Shown: positions 18,032 through 28,200 of the stretch, in pieces
How positions within the stretch are numbered: the first letter of the stretch is position 1
How the letters are laid out: each line of letters opens with the position of its first letter
From: Euryarchaeota archaeon UBA202
GTDB taxonomy: Archaea; Thermoplasmatota; E2; UBA202
Direction of reading: 5' to 3'
Assembly: GCA_002502685.1 (NCBI GenBank)
Contig: DAQA01000029.1
Coordinates: forward strand, 1 to 64,000
Length of the DNA stretch: 64,000 nucleotides
Notes under the pieces: model-generated
Database searches by the model: none
What the model saw: only the letters and a program-made list of their open reading frames with translations
Told to the model about the DNA's origin: nothing
Translations under genes and position numbers: made by a program

Positions 18032-18493
18032 GGTATATATTAACAAGTATAGAGCGTTGGCTTATAAAATTATCTATGTTATTATGAACTGAACCAATTA
18101 TTTTATTGTGATAAAAATATTATCAAAAAAGAAGGGGAGGGGGATGGGATGCAAGACTTAGAGGGATACTGTGCAGTTTTCCCATGCTCCCCCAATTATG
18201 GGTTTCATAATGCCATCGGTGTCCCCATTAGGACGCTATATAGACAGATGACATTTGGCTTTTCCATGTATCCTAAACAACATCGGTGTTTATATATAGA
18301 GGGAGGAGGGGCAATAAAATTCCCTTATAAATCTTTCTAAATATTCAATAGTTCCGAATGTAACTATATTTCCAACATAATAGGGGACTAAATGGATGTT
18401 TGTTAATCAAATTTTTTTAGTTTGCAGAGGATATCTTATTTTTGATGTGATAATAAACCTATTAAAAAAGACAGCAGAAATAGATTTCATATT
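18032..18493. other. Intergenic, no supported gene
   Basis: The first bases hold the leftward promoter of the broken secreted-protein gene. A 63-codon plus-strand ORF at 18149-18340 follows a G-rich stretch but has no recognisable domain. I leave it uncalled. Confidence 0.35.
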
Positions 18494-19762
18494 TTATTTA
18501 TATTTCAAGTTTAAAATCATATCCACAATAAACCCTATTATAATCAGGAGTAAGCCCAAGGCAAGAACATTATAGGTAAGATTTGCTATCATGAATATTG
18601 ATGTTACCATTCCAAAAAAAGGAATCACCGGGAATCTTCCCACATGGAGAGGAACCTTGAATCCTGTTGTTATCGGTTTTTTATAGCGGAAGTAAATAAC
18701 AGAAGCGTTTATTGCAATAAAAACAGCAAAAATGGTGAAATTTGTTAAATTCGCAATCGTTTTCAAATCTCCAAGGAATAAAAAAGGCATTGCTGCAACA
18801 ACAATGCTAATGATGGCAACCCAGGGGGTACGAAATCGTTTCCCTACCATGGTGAACACCTTTGGAATCGCTTCTTGCTGTGCAATGCCATATATTAATC
18901 GTGAGCCGGTCAAGAGCATCATGAGGGCCGTATTGAATGTAGAGAACAAGGCGATAACTGAAAGGATGCGAAAACTTTGTTCACCTAAAACCCGCTCAGC
19001 TACCAATGCCAATGGTGCCTGTGCAGTTGACAGATCCTCCCAGGGGACAACACTAACAGCCGAGATGCCGACGAGGATGTAAATGATAGTAGTGATAATC
19101 ATGGAATACATGATTGCTTTGGGAATGTTTTTCTCTGGGTTTTTTGTTTCCTCTGCTAAACGGGTTATGCCTTCAAAACCCAGGTATCCAAAGAAAATCA
19201 GGACCCCTGCCTCGATAACCCCTTTCATTCCCTGTGCCGCTTCAAGATAGTTTACTGAGCCCATATAGGGTAAACCAACAAAGATCACAACCACTAATCC
19301 TGCTATTTCGATAGCCGTGAACAAGATGGTGATTTTCGCTGTTTCCTGTACGCCAATAATAAGAATAATTTCTATGATGACTAACATAACCAGAGCGATG
19401 AGGATGATAGGTGTGTTAAAGATCGCAGAGAAATACTGTGCAAACCCCATCGCAACTGTTGCGCCTCCTATCACGCTCCCAGCTAGAAGAAGCCATGAAA
19501 CAAGCCACGCCGCTCTATGGCCAAAAGAGTTTTCAACATAGACATATTCCGCGCCTGCCTTGGGGAATCTGGAAGAAAGCTCTGCGTAGCTAAACGCGGT
19601 GAGTAGAGCAACAACGGCTGCAATAATAAATGATAACCATATATAGTTCCCGCTCAATCCAGCTGCTTCACCAAGAATAACATAGATACCGGCACCCAAT
19701 ATGATGCCTACGCTCATGAGTGTGAGCTCCCATAGAGATAAAGTGCGTTCCAATTCAACCAT
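18494..19762 (-). CDS. APC-superfamily amino acid permease
   Basis: The 422-residue protein has about twelve membrane helices and the hallmarks of amino acid-polyamine-organocation transporters. The first helix reads MSVGIILGAGIYVILGEAAG, with the unwound G[AS]GI[FY] substrate loop. FGYLGFEGITRLAEETKNP matches the helix 6 and loop signature (F.GF[DE]......E..NP). It probably imports or exchanges an amino acid, which suits an organism that digests extracellular protein, though the substrate cannot be read from sequence. It is monocistronic. Confidence 0.92.
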   Translation of the reverse strand: MVELERTLSLWELTLMSVGIILGAGIYVILGEAAGLSGNYIWLSFIIAAVVALLTAFSYAELSSRFPKAGAEYVYVENSFGHRAAWLVSWLLLAGSVIGGATVAMGFAQYFSAIFNTPIILIALVMLVIIEIILIIGVQETAKITILFTAIEIAGLVVVIFVGLPYMGSVNYLEAAQGMKGVIEAGVLIFFGYLGFEGITRLAEETKNPEKNIPKAIMYSMIITTIIYILVGISAVSVVPWEDLSTAQAPLALVAERVLGEQSFRILSVIALFSTFNTALMMLLTGSRLIYGIAQQEAIPKVFTMVGKRFRTPWVAIISIVVAAMPFLFLGDLKTIANLTNFTIFAVFIAINASVIYFRYKKPITTGFKVPLHVGRFPVIPFFGMVTSIFMIANLTYNVLALGLLLIIIGFIVDMILNLKYK

Positions 19763-20068
19763 CTAGTCATGGAAATTGAATTTTGTTTTTAACAGTATCG
19801 TCGTGTTTTCCTTAGGGATTGCCTCTATTGGTGCTAGATACTAGTTTAAAAGGCGCCTGTAAAAAGATGAAAAAATAATTCCCTAAGATTTTATCTTTGT
19901 TTTTTCTAACAAGCGATTGGTATGAAGACTATGCTTTTTGTAGCAATTTCTACTGTAACACCTATGTTTGGAGAAGCACGAACAAGTCAAGCCCAGAACG
20001 ATACCTAGGAAGTCGCATATATCCAGGAAATTCCATCTAAACACAACACTATAAACAGGTGAGGAAGT
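19763..20068. other. Intergenic, nothing recognised
   Basis: This is the upstream region of the leftward permease. No ORF, repeat or RNA gene is convincing. Confidence 0.35.
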
Positions 20069-20218
20069 ATGGGAAATAATTGGATATACCTTTTTCGTTT
20101 TATTTTTTTTCCAAAAAACAGGAAAGGTAAACTTTTCTCTAGGGTTAAGATTCGGGCTGTGATAAAAATCATGAAGGAAAATGGCATACTAAGGCAAGAA
20201 GTCATGTGTACACAGTAG
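20069..20218 (+). CDS. Small basic protein (49 aa), hypothetical
   Basis: The ATG follows AGGTGAGG (20058-20065) with good spacing. The product has a hydrophobic N-terminus (WIYLFRFIFF) and a strongly basic middle (PKNRKGKLFSRVKIRAVIK). No homology is recognised. The Shine-Dalgarno is the main support; it could equally be fortuitous. Confidence 0.35.
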   Translation: MGNNWIYLFRFIFFPKNRKGKLFSRVKIRAVIKIMKENGILRQEVMCTQ

Positions 20219-20315
20219 CATAGGCAATATGGATTTTTGTAGAAAATAAAAAATCATATCCAGTTAGGCATATAAGGCAAGTTAGATTAGGGTATTCGCT
20301 ATCGCTGGGGTATCA

Positions 20316-20324
20316 TTTATAAAC
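20316..20324 (+). promoter_or_regulatory. TATA-like box for the thiD-tenA operon
   Basis: TTTATAAAC lies 32 bases before the ATG of a short upstream ORF and about 163 before thiD. It is a good archaeal TATA match and would place transcription start near 20343. Confidence 0.45.
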
Positions 20325-20355
20325 ATCATTTTAATTACAAGCTAAGAGGTTAATA

Positions 20356-20466
20356 ATGGGAGATAATGATATACAAATGACACGGGGTGAAATAAACTTT
20401 AATGATAGGTCCATGGTATGTTATGGGATGATAAAAAAAAATAGGATTAATGTACTTAACACCTAA
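20356..20466 (+). CDS. Short upstream ORF or leader peptide of thiD (36 aa)
   Basis: This 36-codon frame begins just after a TATA-like box and a GAGG Shine-Dalgarno (GAGGTTAATAATG). It ends 20 bases before thiD. The product (MGDNDIQMTRGEINFN at its start) matches no family. Its placement as the first ORF of the transcript raises a leader or attenuation role, but it may also be a remnant. I looked for a TPP riboswitch core here and saw none. Confidence 0.3.
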   Translation: MGDNDIQMTRGEINFNDRSMVCYGMIKKNRINVLNT

Positions 20467-20486
20467 AACGAGATAGAAGTGAAAAA

Positions 20487-21953
20487 ATGAATTATAAAGG
20501 CAAAGCACTAACTATTGCAGGGTCTGATTCTGGAGGAGGAGCAGGTATACAAGCTGATTTAAAAACCTTTCACTCCTTTGGCATCTTTGGGATGTCAGTA
20601 CTAACCTCCGTAACGGCACAAAATACTTTGGGTGTACATGCCATCTATGACCTTCCCGCTAGCATCATTGCCGCCCAGATTGATGCAGTCATGGAAGATA
20701 TTGAGGTTGATGCTGTAAAGACAGGGATGATCTCCACTACAGAGATAATAGAGACGATTGTGGACAGAATAAAAAAATATGAGATAAACCAGCTGATAGT
20801 AGATCCTGTCATGGTGGCTAAAAGTGGTGATCGGCTCCTCAGGAAGGATGCAAAAACATCACTTGTAAAGAATCTGTTGCCTCTGTCTTTCCTGATCACT
20901 CCCAATGTACCCGAGGCGGAAATAATCAGCGGCACCAAAATCGTAAGTATGGAAGATGCCAAGAAAGCAGCCAAGATCATCCAGGCACTAGGACCTACTT
21001 TTGTGCTTCTAAAAGGAGGTCATCTCTATGAAGAAAACGCCATTGATATCTTGTTTGACGGAAATACATATAAATATTTTAAAGCGGAGAGAATTGATAC
21101 AGCAAACACACACGGAACAGGTTGTACATTATCTGCCTCTATCACCGCTTGTTTATCCAAGGGAATGAATGTCCATGATGCCATCAAGGTTGCAAAGGAT
21201 TATATTACTCGAGCCATACAATATGCCCCTGATAATATTGGGAAAGGAAGTGGGCCTCTTTATCACAAGATAAAACCACTTGAAATATCTGCTTTTGGAG
21301 AAGCAGCTGCGGACTTTGATGTCTGGTTTGACAAAAACAAAATTATTTTCGAATCAGAGCTCCTTGCCGAAAAACAACTACTCCCTAATCCTGAAAATAC
21401 CGTGAGCATAGGAGTGGGAAGCGGCCTGTTTGCTTCTCAAATAGGCATCAAATATGGTGTTGAGCCAGCAGAAGATATGGCCAAACTAGCACGAAAAAGA
21501 GGAATCAAAGTGAAAACAGGAATCGCAGAAGAAGTACCTTATCCTGATAAGCAGTTTGATACAGTACTGCTCAGCACGGTGTTGAGCTATGTAAAGGATG
21601 CCCAAAAAGCTGTCAATGAAGCATATCGGATTCTGAAGCCGGGAGGTCATGTTGTCATTTCTTTTTTAGCTGGTGAAGGATCCTATGCCATGCTCTATGA
21701 ACTTGCGCATCTCCGGGGTAGGCATGATTCTGAAATATCGCCGCCGCATCCCTATCCTCTGCCTTTTATCAGAGGGGCAAACTGGTTGACAACAGATCGA
21801 GTTACTGCTCTCTTGCAGAATGCTGGTTTCACTGACTTGTGCTATGTGCAAACCCTGCGTCGTCATCCGAAATACTCCAATGAAAAAGTAGAAACACCTG
21901 TAGAAGGTTATAAAGAGGGTGATTTTATTGTTGTTCAGGGGAAGAAACCGTGA
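20487..21953 (+). CDS. thiD: ThiD hydroxymethylpyrimidine (phosphate) kinase fused to a SAM-dependent methyltransferase domain
   Basis: Residues 1-268 are a complete ThiD: AGSDSGGGAGIQADLKT at the N-terminus binds HMP, and NTHGTGCTLSASI holds the anion hole and catalytic Cys. This enzyme phosphorylates HMP and HMP-P for thiamine synthesis. Residues about 269-488 form a class I methyltransferase with motif I VSIGVGSGLFA, the acidic loop KQFDTVLLSTVLSYV and motif RILKPGGHVVISF. ThiD is usually about 265 residues, so this is a true C-terminal fusion. The tenA stop/start overlap (GTGA) shows coupling. The methyl acceptor is unknown. Confidence 0.93.
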   Translation: MNYKGKALTIAGSDSGGGAGIQADLKTFHSFGIFGMSVLTSVTAQNTLGVHAIYDLPASIIAAQIDAVMEDIEVDAVKTGMISTTEIIETIVDRIKKYEINQLIVDPVMVAKSGDRLLRKDAKTSLVKNLLPLSFLITPNVPEAEIISGTKIVSMEDAKKAAKIIQALGPTFVLLKGGHLYEENAIDILFDGNTYKYFKAERIDTANTHGTGCTLSASITACLSKGMNVHDAIKVAKDYITRAIQYAPDNIGKGSGPLYHKIKPLEISAFGEAAADFDVWFDKNKIIFESELLAEKQLLPNPENTVSIGVGSGLFASQIGIKYGVEPAEDMAKLARKRGIKVKTGIAEEVPYPDKQFDTVLLSTVLSYVKDAQKAVNEAYRILKPGGHVVISFLAGEGSYAMLYELAHLRGRHDSEISPPHPYPLPFIRGANWLTTDRVTALLQNAGFTDLCYVQTLRRHPKYSNEKVETPVEGYKEGDFIVVQGKKP

Positions 21954-22609
21954 AGGTGACTGATTGCCTTAGAAGGGATGCTGACGTCATATGGCAGCAT
22001 CTTGTTAGGCATCCTTTTGTAGTTGAATTATACAGTGGTGATTTGCCCCTGGATAAGTTTAAATTCTATATTCTTCATGACTATTACTATCTTACCACGG
22101 CGATGAAAAATTTTAGTCTCTTGGCTGCCAAAGCCCCTACAGTAGAGGATCTGAGAGATATCCTTGATATACTCCGTTTGGAGGCAGAGAGTGAATACGA
22201 AGGATACAAAAAATTTCTGTATCGCCTTGGATATTCGATACCGGAAGCTGTAAAACAAGAACCCATTCCAATTAGTATTTCCTATGGCAGTTTTCTTCTT
22301 TCAACAAGCACTCTGAAATCATATCCGGAGGCTATAACCGCGGTGCTTCCTTGCTTTTGGTCCTATGCCGAAATTGCGGATTATCATGGTGATAAGCTAC
22401 ATGACAATAAAAACCAGTTGTACACAGATTGGGCCAAAGTTTATGGAACGGATTCCTATCGGGATTTGGTTGGAAAGATTAAACAATTGGTGAACCGTGT
22501 TGATGAAACCTGTCCTTATGATAAACTCTTGAGGATATTTACCCAAGCAAGCAGATATGAATACTTGTTTTGGAATGCAGTATATACCCAAGAGCAGTGG
22601 CCTATATAA
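21950..22609 (+). CDS. tenA: TenA family aminopyrimidine aminohydrolase (thiaminase II)
   Basis: The 219-residue all-helical TenA protein salvages the pyrimidine of degraded thiamine. Visible hallmarks are HPFVVELYSGDLPLDKFKFY, the TenA-type LPCFWSYAEIADYHG with the probable nucleophile Cys, and the terminal YEYLFWNAVYTQEQWP. It overlaps thiD by four bases (GTG start inside the thiD stop). The pair therefore forms an HMP salvage operon: TenA would release HMP and ThiD would phosphorylate it. Confidence 0.92.
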   Translation: MKVTDCLRRDADVIWQHLVRHPFVVELYSGDLPLDKFKFYILHDYYYLTTAMKNFSLLAAKAPTVEDLRDILDILRLEAESEYEGYKKFLYRLGYSIPEAVKQEPIPISISYGSFLLSTSTLKSYPEAITAVLPCFWSYAEIADYHGDKLHDNKNQLYTDWAKVYGTDSYRDLVGKIKQLVNRVDETCPYDKLLRIFTQASRYEYLFWNAVYTQEQWPI

Positions 22610-22848
22610 GCAGTAACTAAATCAAGAGGACAAATGAGATATTCCATATGCCTCCTAGTGTTCCCAATGTCTTGGCCACAAGCAACACTGGACTAAACAC
22701 TATTCACCTCTGGCACTCCATGTATTTCTGTATCTATGTATTTGGTTAAGAGAAATTGTGAATACTATCCGGTGGATTTGAATGGATGTGGGTAAAAAAT
22801 ATATGAAGAAAATATTAATAAGTGCTCTCTAATGCATCACCAGGGATT

Positions 22849-24507
22849 ATGATAAATGATACAAAAAAGAAGGGGTGGTGTTTACTTGTCATTATTTCTT
22901 TGTTACTGGGGACAATGATAAGTTATGTTGGTGGAAATACTGTTTCTACATCCTTTATTCTTGATGATTACGACCCATTAGTTAACATTTGTGTTACCCT
23001 AATGATTAAGGCAATATGTTCTCTAGAGAGCAATGATACTTCTTCCTCAGACTTTTATGTTAAGGCAGGTATTAATAATGAAAGCTTCACCAGCCCGATA
23101 TGGCATAATAAAGACTATGTCTATCCAGATTGGCATGCCACGGTGGACGTTCCTGATGAAGTTGAATATGTAAACATAACAATTGAATTATGGGACCACA
23201 ATGAGGGAAGAGATATCCTGTGCGATATTAATGGTAATCTTGGAAACCCTCTTAATTACCGGCATGTAAACCTTGTCTACAGTATCAAAACAGGATGTTG
23301 GGCAGGAGAGGATCACCTCGGTGACATGAGTGGATATGGCCGCTTAAATGGCTGTGGCGACGGAACTATCTACAATACAGATAGAGATTGTGAATTATGG
23401 TTTTCCCTATACCAAAATGATTACGGCAACGACGGATTATCCTATTGGATGGAAATCATGGATTATGGAACAAATCCTTCCATTGATAATACAGGGAAGG
23501 ATTATGATGAGGATGGAATCCCCATAGAGTGGGAACATAAATGGGGATTTAATCCTGTTTCCTGGGATGATCACATGCATCTTGATAGTGATAATGACAG
23601 TCTTACAAACACTGAAGAATATCTAACCCGGCGTTTTGGATCAGATCCTTTTAGGCGTGATTTGTTTTTGGAGCTTGATTTTATGAAAAATGAAAACAAT
23701 CGCAGTGTAAATATTGTTTCACAAGATGCACTAGAACTTTTAAAAAACCCCTTCCATAGACGAGATATACTCTTTTTTATTATGATCGATGGGTTTTTTC
23801 CCTTTGATGATTTTACTGACCAAGAAGCACTCCTGGATATTTATCAAACATTTTTCCTCACTGATGAGGAAAACATGTGGAAAAGAAGTGTTTTTCATTA
23901 TGGCATCTTTGCTTATGATTGCATTCCCACAGGCTATTCATATGCTGGAGATGGACCAGTTTTTTGGGGATATGTCCCTGGCACCAATGGATTTATTGTC
24001 TCACAGACACAGATGGAAAAATATAATAGGTTACGTCCTGATTTAACCCTGGATTATTTCCATGCATCAGTAATCATGCACGAAATAGGGCATCATTTTG
24101 GTATTAGATTTGGTAATCCCTATGGATGTGATAACCATTTTGGTAAGTATCCCTGGCAATTAAGCTACTGGATTTTTGGCACCTATAAAAGTATCATGAA
24201 CTATAGATACACCTATCAAATCCTTGATTACTCAGACGGTTCACATGGAAAAAGAGATTTTGATGATTGGGGTTACATGAATTTAAGCTATTTTGAAAAA
24301 AATACAAGTACCTGCACCTATGGTGATCAGTCACTAAAACTAAAGAACACCATCCAAGAGAACATTAGAAGTGATGATATACCCTCTAGACAAGAGCCAA
24401 TCAAGAAATACCTCGAACGGGAAATCATTGCAAAGACCCTTGAAACAATACGTACAGGATTAGACGAACAAAAAACTACTAAGCATATTGACCCAGCGTA
24501 TCACTGA
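22849..24507 (+). CDS. Secreted metzincin-like protein with altered zinc motif
   Basis: The 552-residue product has a signal peptide and an N-terminal C2/jelly-roll-like domain with YPDWHATVDVP. A calcium-binding DYDEDGIPIEWEHKW and DSDNDSLTNTEEY segment (about 215-265) leads to a metalloprotease domain homologous to the one at 3568-5571. Its zinc helix reads HEIGHHFGIRF, so the third ligand is Phe where the paralogue has His. The Met-turn SIMNY and ILDYSDGSHGKRDFDDW are kept. A nearby His or Asp (CDNHF) might substitute. I chose the ATG at 22849 over the GTG at 22822. Confidence 0.82.
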   Translation: MINDTKKKGWCLLVIISLLLGTMISYVGGNTVSTSFILDDYDPLVNICVTLMIKAICSLESNDTSSSDFYVKAGINNESFTSPIWHNKDYVYPDWHATVDVPDEVEYVNITIELWDHNEGRDILCDINGNLGNPLNYRHVNLVYSIKTGCWAGEDHLGDMSGYGRLNGCGDGTIYNTDRDCELWFSLYQNDYGNDGLSYWMEIMDYGTNPSIDNTGKDYDEDGIPIEWEHKWGFNPVSWDDHMHLDSDNDSLTNTEEYLTRRFGSDPFRRDLFLELDFMKNENNRSVNIVSQDALELLKNPFHRRDILFFIMIDGFFPFDDFTDQEALLDIYQTFFLTDEENMWKRSVFHYGIFAYDCIPTGYSYAGDGPVFWGYVPGTNGFIVSQTQMEKYNRLRPDLTLDYFHASVIMHEIGHHFGIRFGNPYGCDNHFGKYPWQLSYWIFGTYKSIMNYRYTYQILDYSDGSHGKRDFDDWGYMNLSYFEKNTSTCTYGDQSLKLKNTIQENIRSDDIPSRQEPIKKYLEREIIAKTLETIRTGLDEQKTTKHIDPAYH

Positions 24508-24516
24508 AGTATGCCG

Positions 24517-24541
24517 TTTTCCCCCTATTTTGGGGGGAAAA
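24517..24541 (+). terminator. Hairpin after the metzincin-like gene
   Basis: TTTTCCCCC (24517-24525) and GGGGGAAAA (24533-24541) are perfect arms around a seven-base loop. The hairpin starts 9 bases after the stop. It is a probable transcript 3' end, although archaeal termination usually relies on T tracts. Confidence 0.45.
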
Positions 24542-24611
24542 GAGCAAACTGTTTGCCGTTTTCCAAACAAAAAGAGCATAATTATTTATTCCCTAAAAGA
24601 TTACAAACATC

Positions 24612-25157
24612 ATGGGTGAGAAAATCCTTCTAGATAGTGAAATCTTTAAGGCGTTAGCTTCTCAAACCCGTTTAGAAATTTTAAAAGAGCTGGATGAACG
24701 AAAGAAAACAGTGACCGAACTGTCACGGATCATGGACCTCAATAAGGCCACCATTTATGAACACCTTAACATCCTCCATATGGTGGGCTTGGTGTCAAAG
24801 ATAGACTCATCAAACAAATGGGTGTACTATAAACTCACCTGGAGAGGCACAGATCTTCTCCACCCTGAAAAAAAAAGAATAGCTATCATTCTCTCCCTTG
24901 CTCTTTCCTTCCTCATCACAGGAATAATATCTTCCCTGGCATACATGAGGCAAGCTGCACAAAGTTACACCAACCTGGAATCACTTAAAACACCACTTGA
25001 CAGTTATCCACTCAGCTCTTCCATCCTCCCCGGTATTAATAATCAGTATCTGGTGATTGGCATATTCATGTTTTCTCTCTTTTGTCTACTCTCCCTATCC
25101 AGCCTATGGCTATGGAAAACCAGGAAGTCACTTATACTACAAAGCCTAAACAGATAG
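24612..25157 (+). CDS. Membrane-anchored ArsR-type winged-helix regulator
   Basis: The 181-residue protein has an N-terminal winged helix (LASQTRLEILKELDERKKTV, then TELSRIMDLNKATIYEHLNI, about 14-75), typical of ArsR/HTH_20 repressors. Two C-terminal transmembrane helices follow (about 95-113 and 147-167) with a short external loop. Such proteins may sense an envelope signal and control transcription at the membrane. Its target is unknown. A TATA-like AATTATTTATTCC lies about 20-30 bases upstream. It is convergent with the alpha-2-macroglobulin gene. Confidence 0.85.
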   Translation: MGEKILLDSEIFKALASQTRLEILKELDERKKTVTELSRIMDLNKATIYEHLNILHMVGLVSKIDSSNKWVYYKLTWRGTDLLHPEKKRIAIILSLALSFLITGIISSLAYMRQAAQSYTNLESLKTPLDSYPLSSSILPGINNQYLVIGIFMFSLFCLLSLSSLWLWKTRKSLILQSLNR

Positions 25158-25207
25158 CTACTGCTTCTTTTACTATATAGTCACTTGGGAATCTAGATTG
25201 CTGTATG

Positions 25208-28200
25208 CTAAGAGGATGATGTTATATCTACAGGTGGCGTCTCAGCAGTGATAGAGGGATTATACATATCATATGCCTTTACTCCCTGGATGGTTCCCTT
25301 AATGGGCTCGTTTGCTTCAAGCTGGTAATCAAAATGTACCCATTCCCCCCGTGCAAGACTTTCAATATATACCACTGCCTGTCTTCCCCTTATCTCAAAA
25401 TTATCAATCGTATCATTGCCCAATAATGCACTAAAATCTGTAGAAACAAAGGAGAAACCCACTGGAGCCCGAAGATCAATAAGAACCATGCGGGCACTCT
25501 CCGCGCTTCCATTATACATTAAGTCCACATGGGCCCAGAGCATATCAGATACTTTAATTGATGTGGAATCATAGCTTACATTGATAATTAGTTCACGTGG
25601 TTTTTCTAGTGACACCAAATCCCAGGGGAGATATTGTTCAGAAAAGATTTGATAAAGGATGCTCCCATTTCCCTGTGCAGTAATCTCTATGGTGGCAACA
25701 TCAGAAAGATAGGGACGTAAATCAATCAGGTATGTAACATCCTTGTTTTCGTCTGTCAGATCCAAAATGGCCACCGGTATATTATTGGCATAAATGTTGA
25801 CCCGCATATCCTCGATTTCACCTGTTCCCTGTCCATTGAGAGCCTGTAAAGCAACAACTGTATCCTGGGTGGATGAAAACCCTCCCATTTGATTTCTATG
25901 GTTCAAAAGATAACTGACAGCCCCTTTGATTATTCCTTCAGATCCGCCATGCTTTTGAAGCGCCATAATAGCATACGCAGTTGTTTCAATGGTATAGGTG
26001 CTCATTCCCCAAAATCGCGCTGTTTCAGTGTTTGAATACATATTATTTTCTGTTTCCCAATACATCGTTCCGTTGTCTTCATTTCGTAGCAAGAGTAGTT
26101 GACTGCAAATCCTGTCCTGCACACTCCTCTCCCCATTGGCGTCCTCTAGAACAATAAGTGCCAGGGCAAGGGTATAGGGATCATTCCAATGCTCATCGAT
26201 ATTTTCTTTAATGTACCCTAACGATTTTTTAATATGACTATCACTTTCATATCCACTGTAGAGAAGTGATCGGGTGATATATGCCGTGGTCGCCACCTTT
26301 TTCATTTTAAGAATCGGATTAGTTGTTTCATATAATCCCCATTCAGGAAACCTATAGGATCCATCACTCATCTGTTGGTTGATGAGCCAGTTTTGCATGT
26401 CAGGGATAATTTTGTCATCAATGGTGAATCCTGTATTCTTGGCATCCTGAAATGTGAGAAGGCCCCATGAGGTTAACCAGGGATGTGGACTCTCCTCATG
26501 GGGGAACCAGACAATACCCCGTCCATCCTTATCCCGGACAAGATACATAAATTCATGTTGTATCCCCTGGGTGACCATGGTTTCACTTTCAAAGAGTTGA
26601 TCGGTTGTGATCCCGTCTTTTTTTAAGAGATTTTGATAGGCAAGGATATCAATGGCAAGCAAGGACATGGATTGTTCTCCGCATCCTGAAACAAAATTAA
26701 GAAATCCCTCGGCGCCATCTAGTATCACAGATTCCATTCCCCCCTGGATTTTGATGAAGGCGTTTTCACTGTTGGATATGCGTTCAGATGACAGGGGTAT
26801 GATATGGGTCACTGTTTGGTTGTCTCTTAATTCACCATTTTCAATTTGTGTAATTGCTTTTCCATCCGGGTCTATCCTTATTTGTTTCACTATGGCATCG
26901 CTGTCTTCATTGGAGAGGGCGGTTATGGTAATATTATGGCTGCCGACACTGATGGGTCGAATAGTAAAAGCGACACCAGTGACACTATTTGGATGTATGG
27001 TAAGTGACTGCTTGCGTCTAGAGAGAAGATCATACCATTCGTCTTGTTCAATCTCCACTGTCACTGTACTTGTTGTGTTGCCATAATTGTACACCAGGAT
27101 ATTTAGGGGGAACTCGTCATTCCTGATTGCTGCCACGGGGATATCGGGCTCAACAAAAAATTGTTTAAAGACCCGTATTTCCTGGTTTCCTACACCGATT
27201 TGTGCATCCATTGTGGAGGCAATGGCTTCAATATTCCAGGTGGTAATTGAATCCGGGGTGATTAGGGTGATATTTGCATTGCCCTGTTCATCTGTTATAA
27301 TGAGGGGTTTCCAGTACCATGTCTCGGGAAAGAAATGTCTTACACGTTCTGGGGAAGTATCTTGTGCGCCATTACCCAATAAAATCGAATCCTTTACGAG
27401 GGCATCTTCCTCCCACCGACCCGTTATATTTACAAAAATATTTCCTCCTGGCCCATCATTTCTATCTACTAGTCCAATATCACCTCCCATCCCGTCTTCC
27501 GTATCACTTGGTAAGGCTTGGTTCATTACCATGAACATACCGACACCACAAATACAAAGACCCAGGGTTGCCAGGGTGGCAAACATTTTTGTGTTCCCAA
27601 ACACTTTACCGGCAAAATAAGTGGTTATTACAACCGCACAGACAATAAAGGCAATAAGCAGGGTCATCCAATAGACAAATATACTTTTTTCCTTGAATAA
27701 TTGGGCATCCGCAAGGTATTTATCCGGGTTGCTAAGGACCATGTTTTCGTCTGTTTTAAAACTACTTTGGTCCACAAGATAGGGTGTTTCTCCTAAGGAG
27801 AGGATCCTTGTGGTATTAGTAAAGACATATTCATGAATCTCATATGCGGGAGTGATAAATTCTTCCTCCAACTCAAAGTAAAGTTTTTCTAGACCCATAA
27901 AACGCTGGCTGACTTCAAAAACAGACTTGTCCACAATACTAATACCCATGGCGGCAACCACGGGGTGTGATCCATCATCTACCTTGAACTGCAAGGTTAT
28001 ATTTTCGTGTGGTTCATACTCCTCCTGGGCAGTGTACACCTGCACATTTAAGGTATCTGGTGATATTACCCCTATAACCGCGGTATCCCGTGCCACATTC
28101 AAATCTGGTTGTATCTTATAGGCTCGTATCTGGGTGAGAGGTATCATGTCAGGTGTCGCAATAATACTAAAATTTCCCTTCCCTTCACTGAGGGCGAGTC

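Noticed and set aside
18149..18340. 63-codon ORF after a G-rich stretch
   Set aside because: No domain, no coupling to a neighbour, and a composition unlike nearby proteins.
20230..20486. TPP riboswitch upstream of thiD
   Set aside because: No CTGAGA-type core or paired thi-box arms are visible.
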